Made by a program: the position numbers and the translations under genes. From contig NZ_JACHFL010000003.1 in NCBI RefSeq assembly GCF_014201875.1, positions 437,673-501,672 on the forward strand: a stretch of DNA of 64,000 nt. Reading direction: 5' to 3'. Of this stretch, positions 1-9,398 are shown in pieces (position 1 is the stretch's first letter; each line of letters opens with the position of its first letter). A model generated the notes under the pieces. It worked only from the letters and a program-made list of their open reading frames with translations. It searched no databases and was not told the origin of the DNA. Source of the DNA: Deinococcus humi. GTDB taxonomy: Bacteria > Deinococcota > Deinococci > Deinococcales > Deinococcaceae.

Positions 1-1
1 A

Positions 2-376
2 AAGGGCTCCTCGGTGATTTGCGACAATTTGAACACTCGTATGAGCGTGGACGTTGATTTCTCTGGCACCATCAATCGATTTGGGGTTCGGCTAGACGGC
101 CGTGATACCCCAGCAACGGGGACGATCTTCTCTGGGCCGCTGGGTAACATTCAGTCATCGAATCCAACTCGCTTTGAGTTCACGCTGGGAAATGGAGTGG
201 CCCCGCTCAGTCTCGGCGACAAGCTGAAAGCCCAGGCTATCGTCGTGACACCAGTCAATACGTTCACTGTCAAAGGTGCAACGTTCGTCAGCGTTCAGGC
301 CATGAGCGCCGATGGAACGCTCAGTGAAGTGGTGGATAGCGTCCAGGCAATTCCTGTGGCGGATTGCACCCGTTGA
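2..376 (+). CDS. Hypothetical protein, C-terminal part (cut by window edge)
   Basis: The reading frame is open through the left edge with no stop, so this is the last 124 codons or so of a longer gene; a GTG at 14 is only an internal possibility. The visible part is rich in beta-prone Thr/Ser/Val/Gly stretches, with one cysteine near its start and one four residues from the end, as in secreted beta-sandwich proteins. I do not recognise a family. It ends just before a strong hairpin shared with the convergent helicase gene. An exported location is an inference from composition only. Confidence 0.55.
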   Translation, partial: KGSSVICDNLNTRMSVDVDFSGTINRFGVRLDGRDTPATGTIFSGPLGNIQSSNPTRFEFTLGNGVAPLSLGDKLKAQAIVVTPVNTFTVKGATFVSVQAMSADGTLSEVVDSVQAIPVADCTR

Positions 377-391
377 CAGTCTGACTGTTGA

Positions 392-424
392 AAACAAACC
401 GTCCCACATCGGGGCGGTTTGTTT
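392..424. terminator. Bidirectional rho-independent terminator
   Basis: A 14-bp stem (392-405 with 411-424, one G-T pair) has a 5-base loop. It carries A-rich DNA on one side and T-rich DNA on the other, so it can end both the left-edge gene and the convergent helicase gene. Confidence 0.75.
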
Positions 425-434
425 ATGTCCGTTT

Positions 435-2612
435 TTACGCCACCAGCGGGTGCAGTTCGCCTACACTCACCAGCGCCAGCCAGTGAAGGGCACGACTGGC
501 GCTGACATATAGAAGGCGCCGCTCATACTCGGTGCTCTCGTCGTAAGTGTGGGCGTTGGCGCTGCTCACGATGGCCGCACTGAACTCCAGCCCCTTGGCA
601 AGACTGACCGGGAGCACCACCAGTCCGCCCCGGAAACGGTGTTCCTGGGTGGTGATCGGCTGGGCGTCGGTGTCGTGGTCGCGCAGGGCCTCAGCCAGCC
701 GGTCTGCGTCCACAGCACGGCGGGTCACGATGGCGATGTTGACGTGCCCGGCAGCCTGCGCGTCCTTGACCGCCTGCGCGATCAGCGGCAACTCGCCGTA
801 GGGGGCGTCTGCCGGGGCGGTGTAGCGCTGCACCTCCGCCCCGTCGCGGTCCACACCCTGTACCTGGGCGGCGCGGTTGTAGGTGGCAGCGATGCGCGCT
901 CCCAGTTCAGTGATCTGGCGGGTGCTACGGTAAGTGCGGCCCAATGTCAGCACCTCGGCGCCGGGCAGCACGGCCTGCACCGCCTCCCAGCTACTCGGCC
1001 CCTTGTAGCCGTGCATACCCTGGTTCAGGTCCCCCAGTGCGGTCAGGTGGCCGGGGCGCGTGGCGCGTCCCAGCAGGGCGTACAGCAGCGGCGAGTAGTC
1101 CTGCGCCTCGTCCAGCACCACGTGGTCAAAGGGTTCGAGGTTGCGCCCGTCCTGCCGCCCGATTCCCCCTGTAAAGGCTTGCACCGCCAGCATCAGCGGC
1201 AATTCGGTGGCGTCGGCGTGGGCGCGGCGTGGCGTGGGAATGCCGCTCAGTGGATCGGTACCGAGCAGAGCGATCTCGCGTTCGGTCAGCAGGCCACTCG
1301 AGCGAAGGGCTTCGGGACTGCCCAGCAGACGGCGGGCCTCGGTGACGGGGGTGGTGCTGGCGAAAACCCGCCCCAGCAGCGCCGTGATGGGCGCCGAGAG
1401 CTGGCGCAGCACGCTGGCTTCCTCATCATCGGGCACATTCAGCTGCGACAACGCCAGGTCTTCCACGGCCCGGCGGAAACCAGTCCGGTAGCCGCTCAGG
1501 GGATCGGCAGCAAACACGTCTCGCAGGATGGCGTGCAGTTCGGTGTCGGTCAGAGCGAAAGTCTGGGGCTCACGCTGGTTCAGGGCCACCTCCTCTCGCA
1601 GGGCTTGACCGCGCAGGGCGGCGTTAAAGCGATTCCACAGGTGAGTGCGGATCACGTCCAGCATCCGGGCGTCGCCCAGCAGCTTGGCGCGTCGCCACGC
1701 CAGTGCGCGGCGGGTGTTGTCGTGATCTGTCAGCAGCAGGGTCAGCGTGCGGTCGGTGACCTCCAGCTTCTCCAGACCCAGCAGCCCGATGGCCCAGCTT
1801 TCGGGGGTGGTCACATTGACGGCCCCAATGCCCAGCTCAGGCAGAATCCGCGCGGCGTACGTGGCAAGCACCCGGTTGGGCATCAGCACCATGCAGGCCT
1901 CCGCCCGCGCCTGCTGCGGCCCACGCTCAGCATTGGTCATCCACGCCAGACGGTGGAAACCAATGGTGGTCTTGCCCGAACCTGCCGCCCCCTGAATGAT
2001 CACCGGGGTTCCGGCGGAGTAACGCATGGCGGTGTTCTGCTCGGGCTGCAGCGTTTCCACCACGTCGCGCATACCGGCAGTGCTGCCCTCTTCCAACCTG
2101 CGCAACAGCACTTCCTCGCGGCCCCCGGTGTCGCCGCCGGCCTCATCGTCATACAGATCGGTGACGCGGTGGAGGGTCTTGGCGGCAATGTCGAGCTGCC
2201 GTCGCCGCTTGATTACGCCCTGCCCACCCCGACGCGGCGTCCAGCCCAGAGCGTCGGAGTAGAACAGGCTGCCCACTTCGCTGTCCCAGCCCACCACGCT
2301 GTGCGGCCCCTTCACGTCGCGGAAGCCGTGCTTGCCGATGTACAGCGTCTGCTCGCGCCCGCCCACGCGCACCTTCAGACTGCCGAAATACGGGTGATGG
2401 ACGTGCGGCGAAAGCATCGCCGCGTGCTCCCCGGCCTCGTCGGCCAGGATGATGCTAGTTTCCAGATCCGCTCCCATCTGGCGGTCGCGGTCTTCCCAGA
2501 AGTCGATCTGGCGCAGCATGGCGTCCACCGTGCCTTTTAAGTGCGCGGTTTCGGATTGGAAGTCGGGGTGGGAATCGTGGACAGGTGGGCGGGCAGAAGC
2601 AGGTGCAGACAT
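435..2612 (-). CDS. helD: HelD-like superfamily 1 (UvrD-type) helicase/ATPase
   Basis: This 725-residue protein has an N-terminal coiled-coil-like region (about 20-60), Walker A GAAGSGKT at 208-215, and a DEAQD Walker B box near residue 500. Further C-terminal UvrD motifs follow (LGRTYRST near 560, and KGLEFSAAIV close to the end). This is the layout of HelD, the RNA-polymerase recycling ATPase, and of helicase IV; members bind DNA or RNA polymerase in the cytoplasm. The ATG lies 8 bases after a TATTCT box, giving a very short leader, and an 11-bp inverted repeat covers that box. It is transcribed alone. I cannot tell a DNA helicase role from an RNA-polymerase role by sequence alone. Confidence 0.85.
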   Translation of the reverse strand: MSAPASARPPVHDSHPDFQSETAHLKGTVDAMLRQIDFWEDRDRQMGADLETSIILADEAGEHAAMLSPHVHHPYFGSLKVRVGGREQTLYIGKHGFRDVKGPHSVVGWDSEVGSLFYSDALGWTPRRGGQGVIKRRRQLDIAAKTLHRVTDLYDDEAGGDTGGREEVLLRRLEEGSTAGMRDVVETLQPEQNTAMRYSAGTPVIIQGAAGSGKTTIGFHRLAWMTNAERGPQQARAEACMVLMPNRVLATYAARILPELGIGAVNVTTPESWAIGLLGLEKLEVTDRTLTLLLTDHDNTRRALAWRRAKLLGDARMLDVIRTHLWNRFNAALRGQALREEVALNQREPQTFALTDTELHAILRDVFAADPLSGYRTGFRRAVEDLALSQLNVPDDEEASVLRQLSAPITALLGRVFASTTPVTEARRLLGSPEALRSSGLLTEREIALLGTDPLSGIPTPRRAHADATELPLMLAVQAFTGGIGRQDGRNLEPFDHVVLDEAQDYSPLLYALLGRATRPGHLTALGDLNQGMHGYKGPSSWEAVQAVLPGAEVLTLGRTYRSTRQITELGARIAATYNRAAQVQGVDRDGAEVQRYTAPADAPYGELPLIAQAVKDAQAAGHVNIAIVTRRAVDADRLAEALRDHDTDAQPITTQEHRFRGGLVVLPVSLAKGLEFSAAIVSSANAHTYDESTEYERRLLYVSASRALHWLALVSVGELHPLVA

Positions 2613-2642
2613 CGCCGCCCAGAATACGGGGTCTGGGCGGCG
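2613..2642 (-). promoter_or_regulatory. Inverted repeat over the helD-like -10 box
   Basis: Perfect 11-bp arms (2613-2623 and 2632-2642) flank an 8-base spacer and touch the helicase ATG. The likely -10 TATTCT (minus strand, 2621-2626) lies inside, so it could be an operator or a 5' mRNA hairpin. Confidence 0.5.
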
Positions 2643-2680
2643 CGAAAAGGGAGGTTGAGGGTTGTGCCGGATAGGGTGGG

Positions 2681-3802
2681 TCAGCCCCCCCCCACCAGTT
2701 CCGGCTGAGGCAGTTCGGCAATCTGCTCCCCCGCTTCGTCCAACACAAACTTGTCGATGTACGTCGAGTTCATCAGGTGCAGCGCCCCCATGTATTTCAG
2801 GCGAAACGTGACGTAACTGCCTACCTTCAATCCGGCCTCGTTGTCGCCCACATTCAGCACCAGCATGTCGCTGCTGCCGCCGATCACTTCCAGGCGCCCA
2901 TCCACCGGCTCCAGGTACTGGGGGGAGATGTCCAGGTAGCCCACATCCAGAATGGCGCGGTGGCTGGTTCCCGCACTGCTCTCGCTCTCGGCGGTCACCC
3001 CAAACGGGTTCTTGCCCAGCGTGCCGGACGGCGTGGTGGGCTTCTCGGCCAGCTCGATCACCTGCGCGTGTAATTCCAGCACGTCGTCGTGCATTCCAGC
3101 GAAGGTGTCCTCGGCCACCAGATCCTGGCCGAAGAACAGCGCCTCACCGATACGGAAGTGGTTGATGGCCTGGGGCAACCCGCCCGCCATTAAGAGTGGG
3201 ATGGTCACGGTAGTCCCGGCACTGACCCACTGGATGTCCACGTTGTTCTTCAACTCGATAATCTTCTTGTACAGGCCCAACTGGATTAGCTTGTCCTCGC
3301 TGGGCATCACGCCGTTCAGGCAGTTCAGGTTGGTGCCGATGCCGATGATTTTAATGTTCGGCAGCTGGAAGACCTGTTCGTAGAACTCGACAATGTCCTC
3401 CCGCAGCACGCCCTCGCGCAGATCGCCCATCTCGATCATGATGATGATCAGGTGCTGCCGGTCCTGGCGCACGGCCTCGGCGGAGATGGCGCGGATGGTC
3501 TCCAGCTCGGTGTTGAAGCTCACGTCCGCCCACGTCACCAGCTCCTCGATCAGGGCGGAGGCGGGCGGCTTGATGTACACGGTCTGCGCCTCTGGCGCCA
3601 GCTCCTTGATGGCCCGCAGGTTGCTGATGCGCGAGTCCAGCAGTTCTAGGCGGCCCAGGCGAATGACCTCGTTCAGAAACAGTTTGTGGCCGCACAGCAG
3701 CTTGGTGGTGATGCCCCAGTCGATGTGGTGTCCACCAAGCAGATTTTCAAGAAAATTGAAGTTGGCCTGCAACTTGGGGCGGTCCAGGGTCAGGTAGGCC
3801 AT
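2681..3802 (-). CDS. Alanine/ornithine racemase-family PLP enzyme
   Basis: The 373-residue protein has the fold-type III arrangement: an N-terminal TIM barrel carrying the likely PLP lysine in ITTKLLCGH (K34) and a C-terminal beta domain. It looks closest to the ornithine racemase / YhfX branch rather than to housekeeping Alr. Features include the early KPP motif, SFNTELETIRAIS, and the phosphate-binding region HFRIGEALFFG. The ATG is set by a near-perfect Shine-Dalgarno GAGGAGGTGA. It lies 63 bases behind a GNAT gene on the same strand, so the pair is probably one operon. Deinococcus peptidoglycan contains L-ornithine, so a D/L-ornithine role is attractive but unproven; it may act on another amino acid. 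Confidence 0.8.
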   Translation of the reverse strand: MAYLTLDRPKLQANFNFLENLLGGHHIDWGITTKLLCGHKLFLNEVIRLGRLELLDSRISNLRAIKELAPEAQTVYIKPPASALIEELVTWADVSFNTELETIRAISAEAVRQDRQHLIIIMIEMGDLREGVLREDIVEFYEQVFQLPNIKIIGIGTNLNCLNGVMPSEDKLIQLGLYKKIIELKNNVDIQWVSAGTTVTIPLLMAGGLPQAINHFRIGEALFFGQDLVAEDTFAGMHDDVLELHAQVIELAEKPTTPSGTLGKNPFGVTAESESSAGTSHRAILDVGYLDISPQYLEPVDGRLEVIGGSSDMLVLNVGDNEAGLKVGSYVTFRLKYMGALHLMNSTYIDKFVLDEAGEQIAELPQPELVGGG

Positions 3803-3865
3803 TGGGTCACCTCCTCAGATAAAATTGAGACGATTAGGAAAGGGGCCGAGGGCAGCGGAACGCCC

Positions 3866-4318
3866 TCAACGGGTCAGCCGCATTTCAAGGTATTTGTTGG
3901 TAAAGCCCAGCCGCTCGTACAGCTTTTTAGCCGGGTTGTGGGGTTCAACGTGGAGGGCGACGTTGCCCTCCACGCTCGCCAGCACCGTTTCCATCAATTG
4001 TTGGCCCAGACCGCGCCCGCGCGTCTTGCCGTGGACGGCAATGTAAACCAGGATGTTTTCAGGGATAAAGCCGCTCATGCCCGTGCGGTTGGTGATCACC
4101 GCGCCCAGGATCTTGCCGTCTTCCTCGGCATACGTAACACTGCCGCCGCGTTCCCGTGCGTAGGCAAGACACGCCTGGATGTCTTCCAAGGCGTCCCCGT
4201 ACTCGTCGAGATGCGTGTGCAGGAATTCGGCCACGCGCTGGCCGTCCTCGGCGCTGAGACTGTCGGCAGCCCCTGAGCCCAGCGTGTGGTTGTTGATGTT
4301 CAGGGTTTGAGTGGTCAT
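3866..4318 (-). CDS. GNAT family N-acetyltransferase
   Basis: The 150-residue protein has the acetyl-CoA binding motif A (TRGRGLGQQLMETVL, about 98-112) and the closing strand-helix NPAKKLYERLGF typical of GNAT enzymes. The first 15 residues are a short polar leader. A Shine-Dalgarno AGGAGG sits about 7 bases upstream of the ATG, and a TACGCT box (minus strand, 4340-4345) is a possible -10. It precedes the racemase, so its substrate may be an amino acid or amine related to the racemase reaction. That substrate is inferred from neighbourhood only. Confidence 0.82.
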   Translation of the reverse strand: MTTQTLNINNHTLGSGAADSLSAEDGQRVAEFLHTHLDEYGDALEDIQACLAYARERGGSVTYAEEDGKILGAVITNRTGMSGFIPENILVYIAVHGKTRGRGLGQQLMETVLASVEGNVALHVEPHNPAKKLYERLGFTNKYLEMRLTR

Positions 4319-4723
4319 TCTTCCCCTCCTGTGGCCCTCAGCGTAAGGGCTGGTGTGTCATGGCCGCCCCCATCCCGCTTGAGAAACATTTGACATCGGA
4401 GGCGACGCTCTGGGGATCGGCAACACAAGAGGCCGCCCCGCAGCAACAGAGCACCTTAACGCAAATGGGCTGGCCAGTCTGCAAGTCACGGCACGGAGAA
4501 AACCCTTGGCGCCGATCTGAAGGCGTTCATAAAGCCTGGCCTGGACCACGGGATAGCAAGCAGACGCCGGCGCCCAGGTCAGGATGTAAGCTCGCTTCTG
4601 CAATTACGTCAGCAAATCAAGTCAAAGCCAGAATGGGCTACGGGCTTAATCGACAGTGACGAGGACGAGAACCAGTGGGCAGATTCTCTCCCAGCCCGAC
4701 GGGCGTGACCCGCTCGCAAACGC
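4319..4723. other. Intergenic stretch, no gene recognised
   Basis: These 405 bases hold the upstream region of the GNAT gene (Shine-Dalgarno, possible -10 TACGCT at 4340-4345). Short open frames on both strands have no ribosome site or protein-like composition. No repeat or RNA gene was seen. Confidence 0.5.
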
Positions 4724-5146
4724 TCAGTGCTCGGAACGCTGCGCCCAGAATCTTTCCAGCCTTACGCCGTCCCTGTTCAGCCACACCAGGGCTACCCTCT
4801 GACCCACTCCAAAAAGAACGGCGGCCTGCCCGAATCTCCAGGCCAGGTCAGCTGCGAGGCGCAGGCCCAGACCGGGCAGAATCACAGACGGCTCGGCCCA
4901 CTCACCCTCGCCGTTGACTGCGGGAAGGTGTGGGTGGGAAACGAGCAAGGCGAGCAATTTTTGCTCAGCCCGCCTGTTATCCGCTTCCGATTGAGGTTGT
5001 CCTCCCGGATTCCAGGCGGTGACGATGACCCACGTCCCAGCGGCCCAGGACAGCGCGGCGACGCAGGGATGGGTGACAAGCTGGAAGCGCTCACTTCCTG
5101 TACCGTAAGTTGCAGCCAGGAACGCGGTCCGCTGCTCCCCCTTCAC
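4724..5146 (-). CDS. DUF3293 domain protein
   Basis: The 140-residue protein carries the DUF3293 hallmark WVIVTAWNPGG (about 39-49), followed by an N-R-rich segment and a C-terminal segment WRFGQAAVLFGVG. The family's function is unknown. The start is a GTG 5 bases after the stop of the PCuAC-like gene, so it is the third gene of the truD operon and is probably translated by coupling, because no separate Shine-Dalgarno is evident. Confidence 0.75.
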   Translation of the reverse strand: MKGEQRTAFLAATYGTGSERFQLVTHPCVAALSWAAGTWVIVTAWNPGGQPQSEADNRRAEQKLLALLVSHPHLPAVNGEGEWAEPSVILPGLGLRLAADLAWRFGQAAVLFGVGQRVALVWLNRDGVRLERFWAQRSEH

Positions 5147-5151
5147 TGCGT

Positions 5152-5529
5152 CTAGCGCCCCACAATGGCAGTCTGGTTCAGGATCACACCCTGGCGAAAG
5201 CGCAGGACAATGCTGACCTTCTGGCCTGCCTTAAACGTGCCGCCCAGCACCACCCGGTAGCCCGAGCTGCCGCTGAGGATCAGGCTGCCGCTGATCGGTA
5301 CGGATTTGACCACCTCGCAGCGGGGGGTGCACTTCATCAATCGGGCGCGGCCCAGGCTGCTCCAGACACCCATCAGGTCATCCGGCCTGGACGCATTGAC
5401 CCGGCCCGTCAGAAGCGCGCCCCCGTAGCTGGGCATCAGCTTAAGATCGGCACTCAGCCCGGCGGGATTTTGGGCTGCCGCGCCTGGCAACAGCAGCAGG
5501 GCCGCCAGCACTGCCGCTCTGGGCGTCAT
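5152..5529 (-). CDS. Secreted PCuAC-like protein lacking the canonical copper ligands
   Basis: The 125-residue protein starts with a signal peptide ([14 protein letters not shown]). It follows the PCuAC (DUF461) copper-chaperone pattern: [11 protein letters not shown], a central Gly/Ser strand, then [19 protein letters not shown], which matches the family's KAG-x-V-x-L-x-F end. The usual H-X10-M-X21-H-X-M copper ligands are absent, and Cys residues occur in MKCTPRC instead. It overlaps the truD stop by four bases (ATGA) and is therefore co-translated with a tRNA enzyme. It may be a degenerate or repurposed periplasmic domain; copper binding is doubtful. Confidence 0.55.
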   Translation of the reverse strand: MTPRAAVLAALLLLPGAAAQNPAGLSADLKLMPSYGGALLTGRVNASRPDDLMGVWSSLGRARLMKCTPRCEVVKSVPISGSLILSGSSGYRVVLGGTFKAGQKVSIVLRFRQGVILNQTAIVGR

Positions 5530-6596
5530 TCCTCACCGCCTGATTCATCGGTCTCCGCACCAATGGGCTCAGCGCTGTCTACCTCGGTCTTCATTACCTC
5601 GCGCAAGACACTGGTGGCAAAGCTGCCCTTGGGGAGGGTGAAGGCCAGGGTGTAGCCATCCTCCTGCGGGGTCACACTGACCTCTTCAGGGAACACCCGC
5701 GTCAGGCGGCGGTCGCCGCGCCGGGAGGCGAACACCCCCGGCGTCAGGTCGAAGTGGGCCAGCGCCTCGGCCTCCAGCGCTCCGGCGTCCAGGGTTAGGG
5801 GTTTGGTCTTCTTGCCGAACAGGGTGCCGGTGGCGCTGACCTCGCCCCGCGCGGCGCGGGGTGACTCGACGGCGGCATCCTCCACCAGGAAGACGCCGCC
5901 CGTATCGTGCTTCTTGGCCATGTCGCCCGCGAGGAGCGAGGCAAAGACGCCGCGTTCCAGGCGCAGGCTAAGGAAAGTGTTGAACACGGCGCTCTGCACG
6001 CTGGAAACCAGAAAGCGGCGCACACGCGGGTCACGCAGGCGCGATTCGCCGCGCAGCACACGCAACCCCTCCTCGGCATTCAGGCCGCCCAGGCCAAAGC
6101 GCTGTGGACCAAAGTAGTTGGGCACGCCCTGGGCGCTGAGGGTGTTCAGTGTGGACTCGGCCGCAGACGCGCCGCCCGCCGCATCTCGCACGCGAACCAC
6201 AAAGCGGTTGCCGCGCAGGTGGCCCATGCCCAGTTTGTTGCCGTGGCGGGTGGTGTCCAGAATCCGCACGCCGTCCACAGCGAACTCGCTCAGCCGCCGC
6301 TCGTATTTGGCGGGCACACTGATCCATTGCGTGGTGACCGCATGCCGATCTTTCAGGCCCGCCACGCCGATATCGCGGTCACGCACCCCTAATTGGGTGC
6401 CCAGTTCGCGCAGGACATGGGCGGTGGTGTGTCCGGTCTTTTCCAGGTGCAGGTACAGGTGATCGCCGTCGCCGGAGAGCGGGTAGGCCCCGACCTCCTC
6501 TACCCGGAAATCCTGAGGCTCCTGACGCAACCGCCCGCCGGTTCCCACGTCTTCCGTCAACGCCCGCAGGGCCGCCCATCCAAACACCAGACTCAC
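5526..6596 (-). CDS. truD: tRNA pseudouridine(13) synthase TruD
   Basis: The enzyme isomerises uridine 13 of certain tRNAs. The 356-residue protein has the TruD signature [13 protein letters not shown] with catalytic aspartate D83, and [10 protein letters not shown] at about 158-167. It also has the inserted TRUD domain and a C-terminal [14 protein letters not shown] segment. The start is a GTG. It is first in a three-gene operon with the PCuAC-like and DUF3293 genes, overlapping the former by four bases. Length and motifs fit the family. Confidence 0.93.
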   Translation of the reverse strand: MSLVFGWAALRALTEDVGTGGRLRQEPQDFRVEEVGAYPLSGDGDHLYLHLEKTGHTTAHVLRELGTQLGVRDRDIGVAGLKDRHAVTTQWISVPAKYERRLSEFAVDGVRILDTTRHGNKLGMGHLRGNRFVVRVRDAAGGASAAESTLNTLSAQGVPNYFGPQRFGLGGLNAEEGLRVLRGESRLRDPRVRRFLVSSVQSAVFNTFLSLRLERGVFASLLAGDMAKKHDTGGVFLVEDAAVESPRAARGEVSATGTLFGKKTKPLTLDAGALEAEALAHFDLTPGVFASRRGDRRLTRVFPEEVSVTPQEDGYTLAFTLPKGSFATSVLREVMKTEVDSAEPIGAETDESGGEE

Positions 6597-6660
6597 GATG
6601 TCGCCCAGCCTATCCCGGCTTCCTGCGGCGGGCGTGAGAGGCCAGGGGATGCGGGCGTCC

Positions 6661-7500
6661 TCAGTTCAGCACGCGCCCGTCGGCGCGTCCCAGCGGGGTC
6701 CAGTCGGCGCGGAACAGGTGGGCGTCCGGCGACTTGTCAGGGCCGTACCACACCCGCACGCCGCTGTCGCGCTCGCCCACGGGCAGGAGCGCTTCCTGAC
6801 CGGCGCGCAGCTCGGACAGCACCTGACCGTCGGGGCCGCGCACGCGGTACCACGCGTTGATTCCTGCGGGGGACCAGCCCGCCAGCCGCAGCGGACGCGG
6901 GGAGATGTTCTTCAGGTGCGCGCCCTGCTCGCTGAGGGTCACGCTCAGGTCCGGCCACTCCGGGGTCACGGTGGGGTGCCAGCGCGTCTGGAAATTCAAC
7001 GGGGGCTGGGGCGCCCTGGCAGGTACACCGCCTGCCGGGTACAACGCGGTCCCCAGCAGCCCAGCCAGGCCTGCCAGCAGCGCACACATGGCCGCCACGA
7101 AGGCCAGCGGCTCGGAATGCTCCCCCTGCAGCACGCTGAGAGCCAGCACCGCACCTACCAGGACAGAGACCAGTGGCCACGCGGGCGAGGGACGTCTGGA
7201 GACACGGCGGTACGGCAGTGGCCAGAATTCAGCCAGCAGCAGCGCCGCCGCGCCCAGACCAAACAGCGCGGGCACGTCCAGCGTGGGCGTCAGCAGCAGT
7301 AGCGCCAGCCCGGGCACAGCCCACCAAGCCACGCGTGGCAGGTAGCCCAGCCGGGCCTCGCGCCCCACCCGCACCAGCCACTGCAGCGCGATCAGGCCAA
7401 GGAACAGGGCATACACGCCCGTGACCTCCGTCAGTGGGGTCAGCTCCAGCAGCGAGCCGAAGCCGCCCAGTCCGGCCTGTAGAACCTCCAACTCTCGCAC
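6661..7500 (-). CDS. Hypothetical membrane protein with soluble C-terminal domain
   Basis: The 279-residue protein starts with a GTG preceded by AGGAG, but the spacing is short, so the start is uncertain. The first 150 residues hold about five hydrophobic segments (around 28-44, 60-75, 78-95, 108-124, 132-152). A proline-rich linker then leads to a hydrophilic C-terminal region of about 115 residues with no motif that I recognise, presumably on one face of the membrane. It stands between truD and moaB on the same strand but with gaps of 64 and 220 bases. Confidence 0.6.
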   Translation of the reverse strand: MRELEVLQAGLGGFGSLLELTPLTEVTGVYALFLGLIALQWLVRVGREARLGYLPRVAWWAVPGLALLLLTPTLDVPALFGLGAAALLLAEFWPLPYRRVSRRPSPAWPLVSVLVGAVLALSVLQGEHSEPLAFVAAMCALLAGLAGLLGTALYPAGGVPARAPQPPLNFQTRWHPTVTPEWPDLSVTLSEQGAHLKNISPRPLRLAGWSPAGINAWYRVRGPDGQVLSELRAGQEALLPVGERDSGVRVWYGPDKSPDAHLFRADWTPLGRADGRVLN

Positions 7501-7720
7501 GTCTCCTCTCCTCGTGGGTGGCCCGGCCCGCCGCCAGCCCGGCCCAAAGTATCCCCCAGGGGCGGGCTGGAATGGAAGATTGGCAGAAGATGGGGTGGGA
7601 CGACGAAGGGGTCCGAACAGACGACATTGCAGAAGTCATGGACAGCACGCCGGAAACACCCTCGCCTCTTGCCAGCCAGAAATCCACCCCAGGATCAATG
7701 CGGCAGGACACAGCGGTGAG

Positions 7721-8431
7721 TCACAGCGGTGGCTCCTTCTTGTGGCGTCCCAGCCGGGACACGGGAGCAGCCGGAACGGTGGACCGCTGCGTCCCCTTCT
7801 CCGGAGATTCCTTCCCCTCCGTGGGTGACCGAACAGCGGAAGGCTCAGGCGACACGGGCGCCACCTGCCCGTTCAGGGACGATCCAGCCGGGGTCACCAC
7901 GCCGGGCTGACCGTGGCGCTCAATCTCGAAGGCCAGGTGACCGATCTCGTCACGCAGGATGCCCTCCCAGGCCGTCCTGACCGCATTCAGACTGCCCGGC
8001 ATGGCGAAGATGGCCGAACCTCGGCACAGTCCGCCCAGCGCCCGCGACAGCATGGCCGCGCCGCCCACCTGTTGGTAGCTGAGCATGCGGAACAGTTCGC
8101 CGAAGCCAGGGATGGCTTTAGTCAGCATGGATTCCACCACTGGGACGGTCACGTCGCGCCCGGTCAGGCCGGTGCCCCCGGAGGTCAGCACCACCGTCGC
8201 CTCGCGCACGAACTGCACCAGCGCGGTGCGGATCTCCACGGCGTCGTCCCTGACCACGCGGTACTGCGCCACATGGTGCCCCGCCGCCTTCAGCTCGGCC
8301 AGCAGATACTGACCGCTGGTGTCGGTCTCTGGGGTGCGTGTGTCGCTGATGGTCAGCACGGCCACGCGCACATGGCGCGGCGCGGCGGCGCGGTGCTGCT
8401 GGGAAGCAGGCTGCTGGGAGGCGTCCGTCAT
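7721..8431 (-). CDS. moaB: Molybdenum cofactor biosynthesis protein MoaB/MogA family
   Basis: This family adenylylates molybdopterin (Mog) or is its relative MoaB. The core (about 20-180) has [27 protein letters not shown] and [10 protein letters not shown], the MoCF-binding signatures. The protein is 236 residues against about 170-180 for the family; the extra 55 C-terminal residues are Pro/Ser/Glu-rich and probably disordered. The ATG lies 6 bases after TATCGT, a leaderless arrangement. No other cofactor gene is nearby. Confidence 0.88.
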   Translation of the reverse strand: MTDASQQPASQQHRAAAPRHVRVAVLTISDTRTPETDTSGQYLLAELKAAGHHVAQYRVVRDDAVEIRTALVQFVREATVVLTSGGTGLTGRDVTVPVVESMLTKAIPGFGELFRMLSYQQVGGAAMLSRALGGLCRGSAIFAMPGSLNAVRTAWEGILRDEIGHLAFEIERHGQPGVVTPAGSSLNGQVAPVSPEPSAVRSPTEGKESPEKGTQRSTVPAAPVSRLGRHKKEPPL

Positions 8432-8437
8432 GGGTTC

Positions 8438-8443
8438 ACGATA
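8438..8443 (-). promoter_or_regulatory. Leaderless -10 box of moaB
   Basis: TATCGT on the minus strand, followed by 6 bases and the ATG. No clear -35. Confidence 0.5.
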
Positions 8444-8510
8444 CCGTCGCCACGCTGGGTTAGGCCCATTGACGGGGATTCGACCTCGCCAGCGCCTAAA
8501 CTCCGCTCCC

Positions 8511-9398
8511 TCAGCGCCCGGCGCTCAGCACGTTGCGCGCCCGCTCGGGCAGCAGCGCGCGGTCCGAACGCTTCAGGTCTGCCCGTGGGCGCCGCAGGTA
8601 CAGCGACAGATACATGCCCGCCTGCTGCGCCAGGAACTCGCGGTAGCCGTTCTCCTGGCCGCTGCGGACGCATTCCAGGGCCAGCAGGTCCAGCTGTCCT
8701 TCCAGCCGTTGCAACGCCAGGTAGCGGGCCGCGTTGGCCCCACTGTCACCCAGGGTGTCGGGCAGGGCACTCAGCTGTTCGGGCTGGGCCATCAGGACGC
8801 GGGCAGCCCGTATGACGTTGGGGTCTTCCAGGGTCAGGCAGCAGGCGCGGCACGGCTGCTCCTGGCTGGCCTCGCCGCAGACCGGACAGGGCCGCCAGCC
8901 CTGCTCCTCTCGCCACCGGCGTGAGCGGGTGATGGCCTCGGCCGCGCGCAGGGCGGCGGGACGCAAGTCCTCCCCCACCTCCCGCACCAGCTCGCGGGCA
9001 CGGGCGCGGTCCGGGGCCGGCAAGGGCGGCGGCGCAGGAGCCATCACCGGCTCGCGCACACTGCCCACGCTGAAGCGGATATCGCTCAGGGGTGCGTCGG
9101 GAAGCAGGGCGTTCAGGGCCTTGAGAAAATGATGGCGCTGCATGCTCAGGTGATGGGCGGCGGCGCTGTCGCGCACATCCACGAACAGGACGCTGCCCTG
9201 CTGGGTGCGTGCCCGGGTGATCCGCGCAATCTCGGGACCCACTGCCCCCGGCCACGCCAGAATCGCCCGTGCCCGTCCGATCCCCTTGGCGATGCGCGCC
9301 GTGCCCAGCGTCGCACCCATCAGCTCTCCCAGACCACGCGGCCCGCTCAGACGGCGGCCCCGGTTGTAGCGTTCTCGGTTGTATCGGTCCCAGGCCAT
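8511..9398 (-). CDS. DUF721 (DciA-like) protein with a cysteine-rich knuckle
   Basis: The first 120 residues form a DUF721 domain ([39 protein letters not shown]). This is the domain of DciA, which helps load the replicative helicase DnaB in bacteria lacking DnaC. A central region holds CPVC (171-174) and CRACC (183-187), a likely zinc ribbon, and a helical tail follows. At 295 residues it is longer than minimal DciA proteins. The ATG shares one base with the recF stop (TGATG), and an in-frame TTG one codon earlier is less likely. The recF-DUF721 order is a common one and supports a replication role. Confidence 0.8.
   Translation of the reverse strand: MAWDRYNRERYNRGRRLSGPRGLGELMGATLGTARIAKGIGRARAILAWPGAVGPEIARITRARTQQGSVLFVDVRDSAAAHHLSMQRHHFLKALNALLPDAPLSDIRFSVGSVREPVMAPAPPPLPAPDRARARELVREVGEDLRPAALRAAEAITRSRRWREEQGWRPCPVCGEASQEQPCRACCLTLEDPNVIRAARVLMAQPEQLSALPDTLGDSGANAARYLALQRLEGQLDLLALECVRSGQENGYREFLAQQAGMYLSLYLRRPRADLKRSDRALLPERARNVLSAGR

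Noticed and set aside
549..2540. A 663-codon plus-strand frame inside the helicase region
   Set aside because: It is antisense to the helicase gene, has no ribosome site and reads as His/Gly/Gln-rich shadow sequence typical of high-GC DNA.
4360..4659. A 99-codon plus-strand frame in the gap after the GNAT gene
   Set aside because: No ribosome site, no protein-like pattern, and the region better fits an upstream regulatory stretch.
7573..7910. A plus-strand frame beginning MEDWQKMGWDDEG before and across the moaB 3' end
   Set aside because: The first residues look plausible, but the frame then runs antisense to moaB with low-complexity sequence and lacks a ribosome site.
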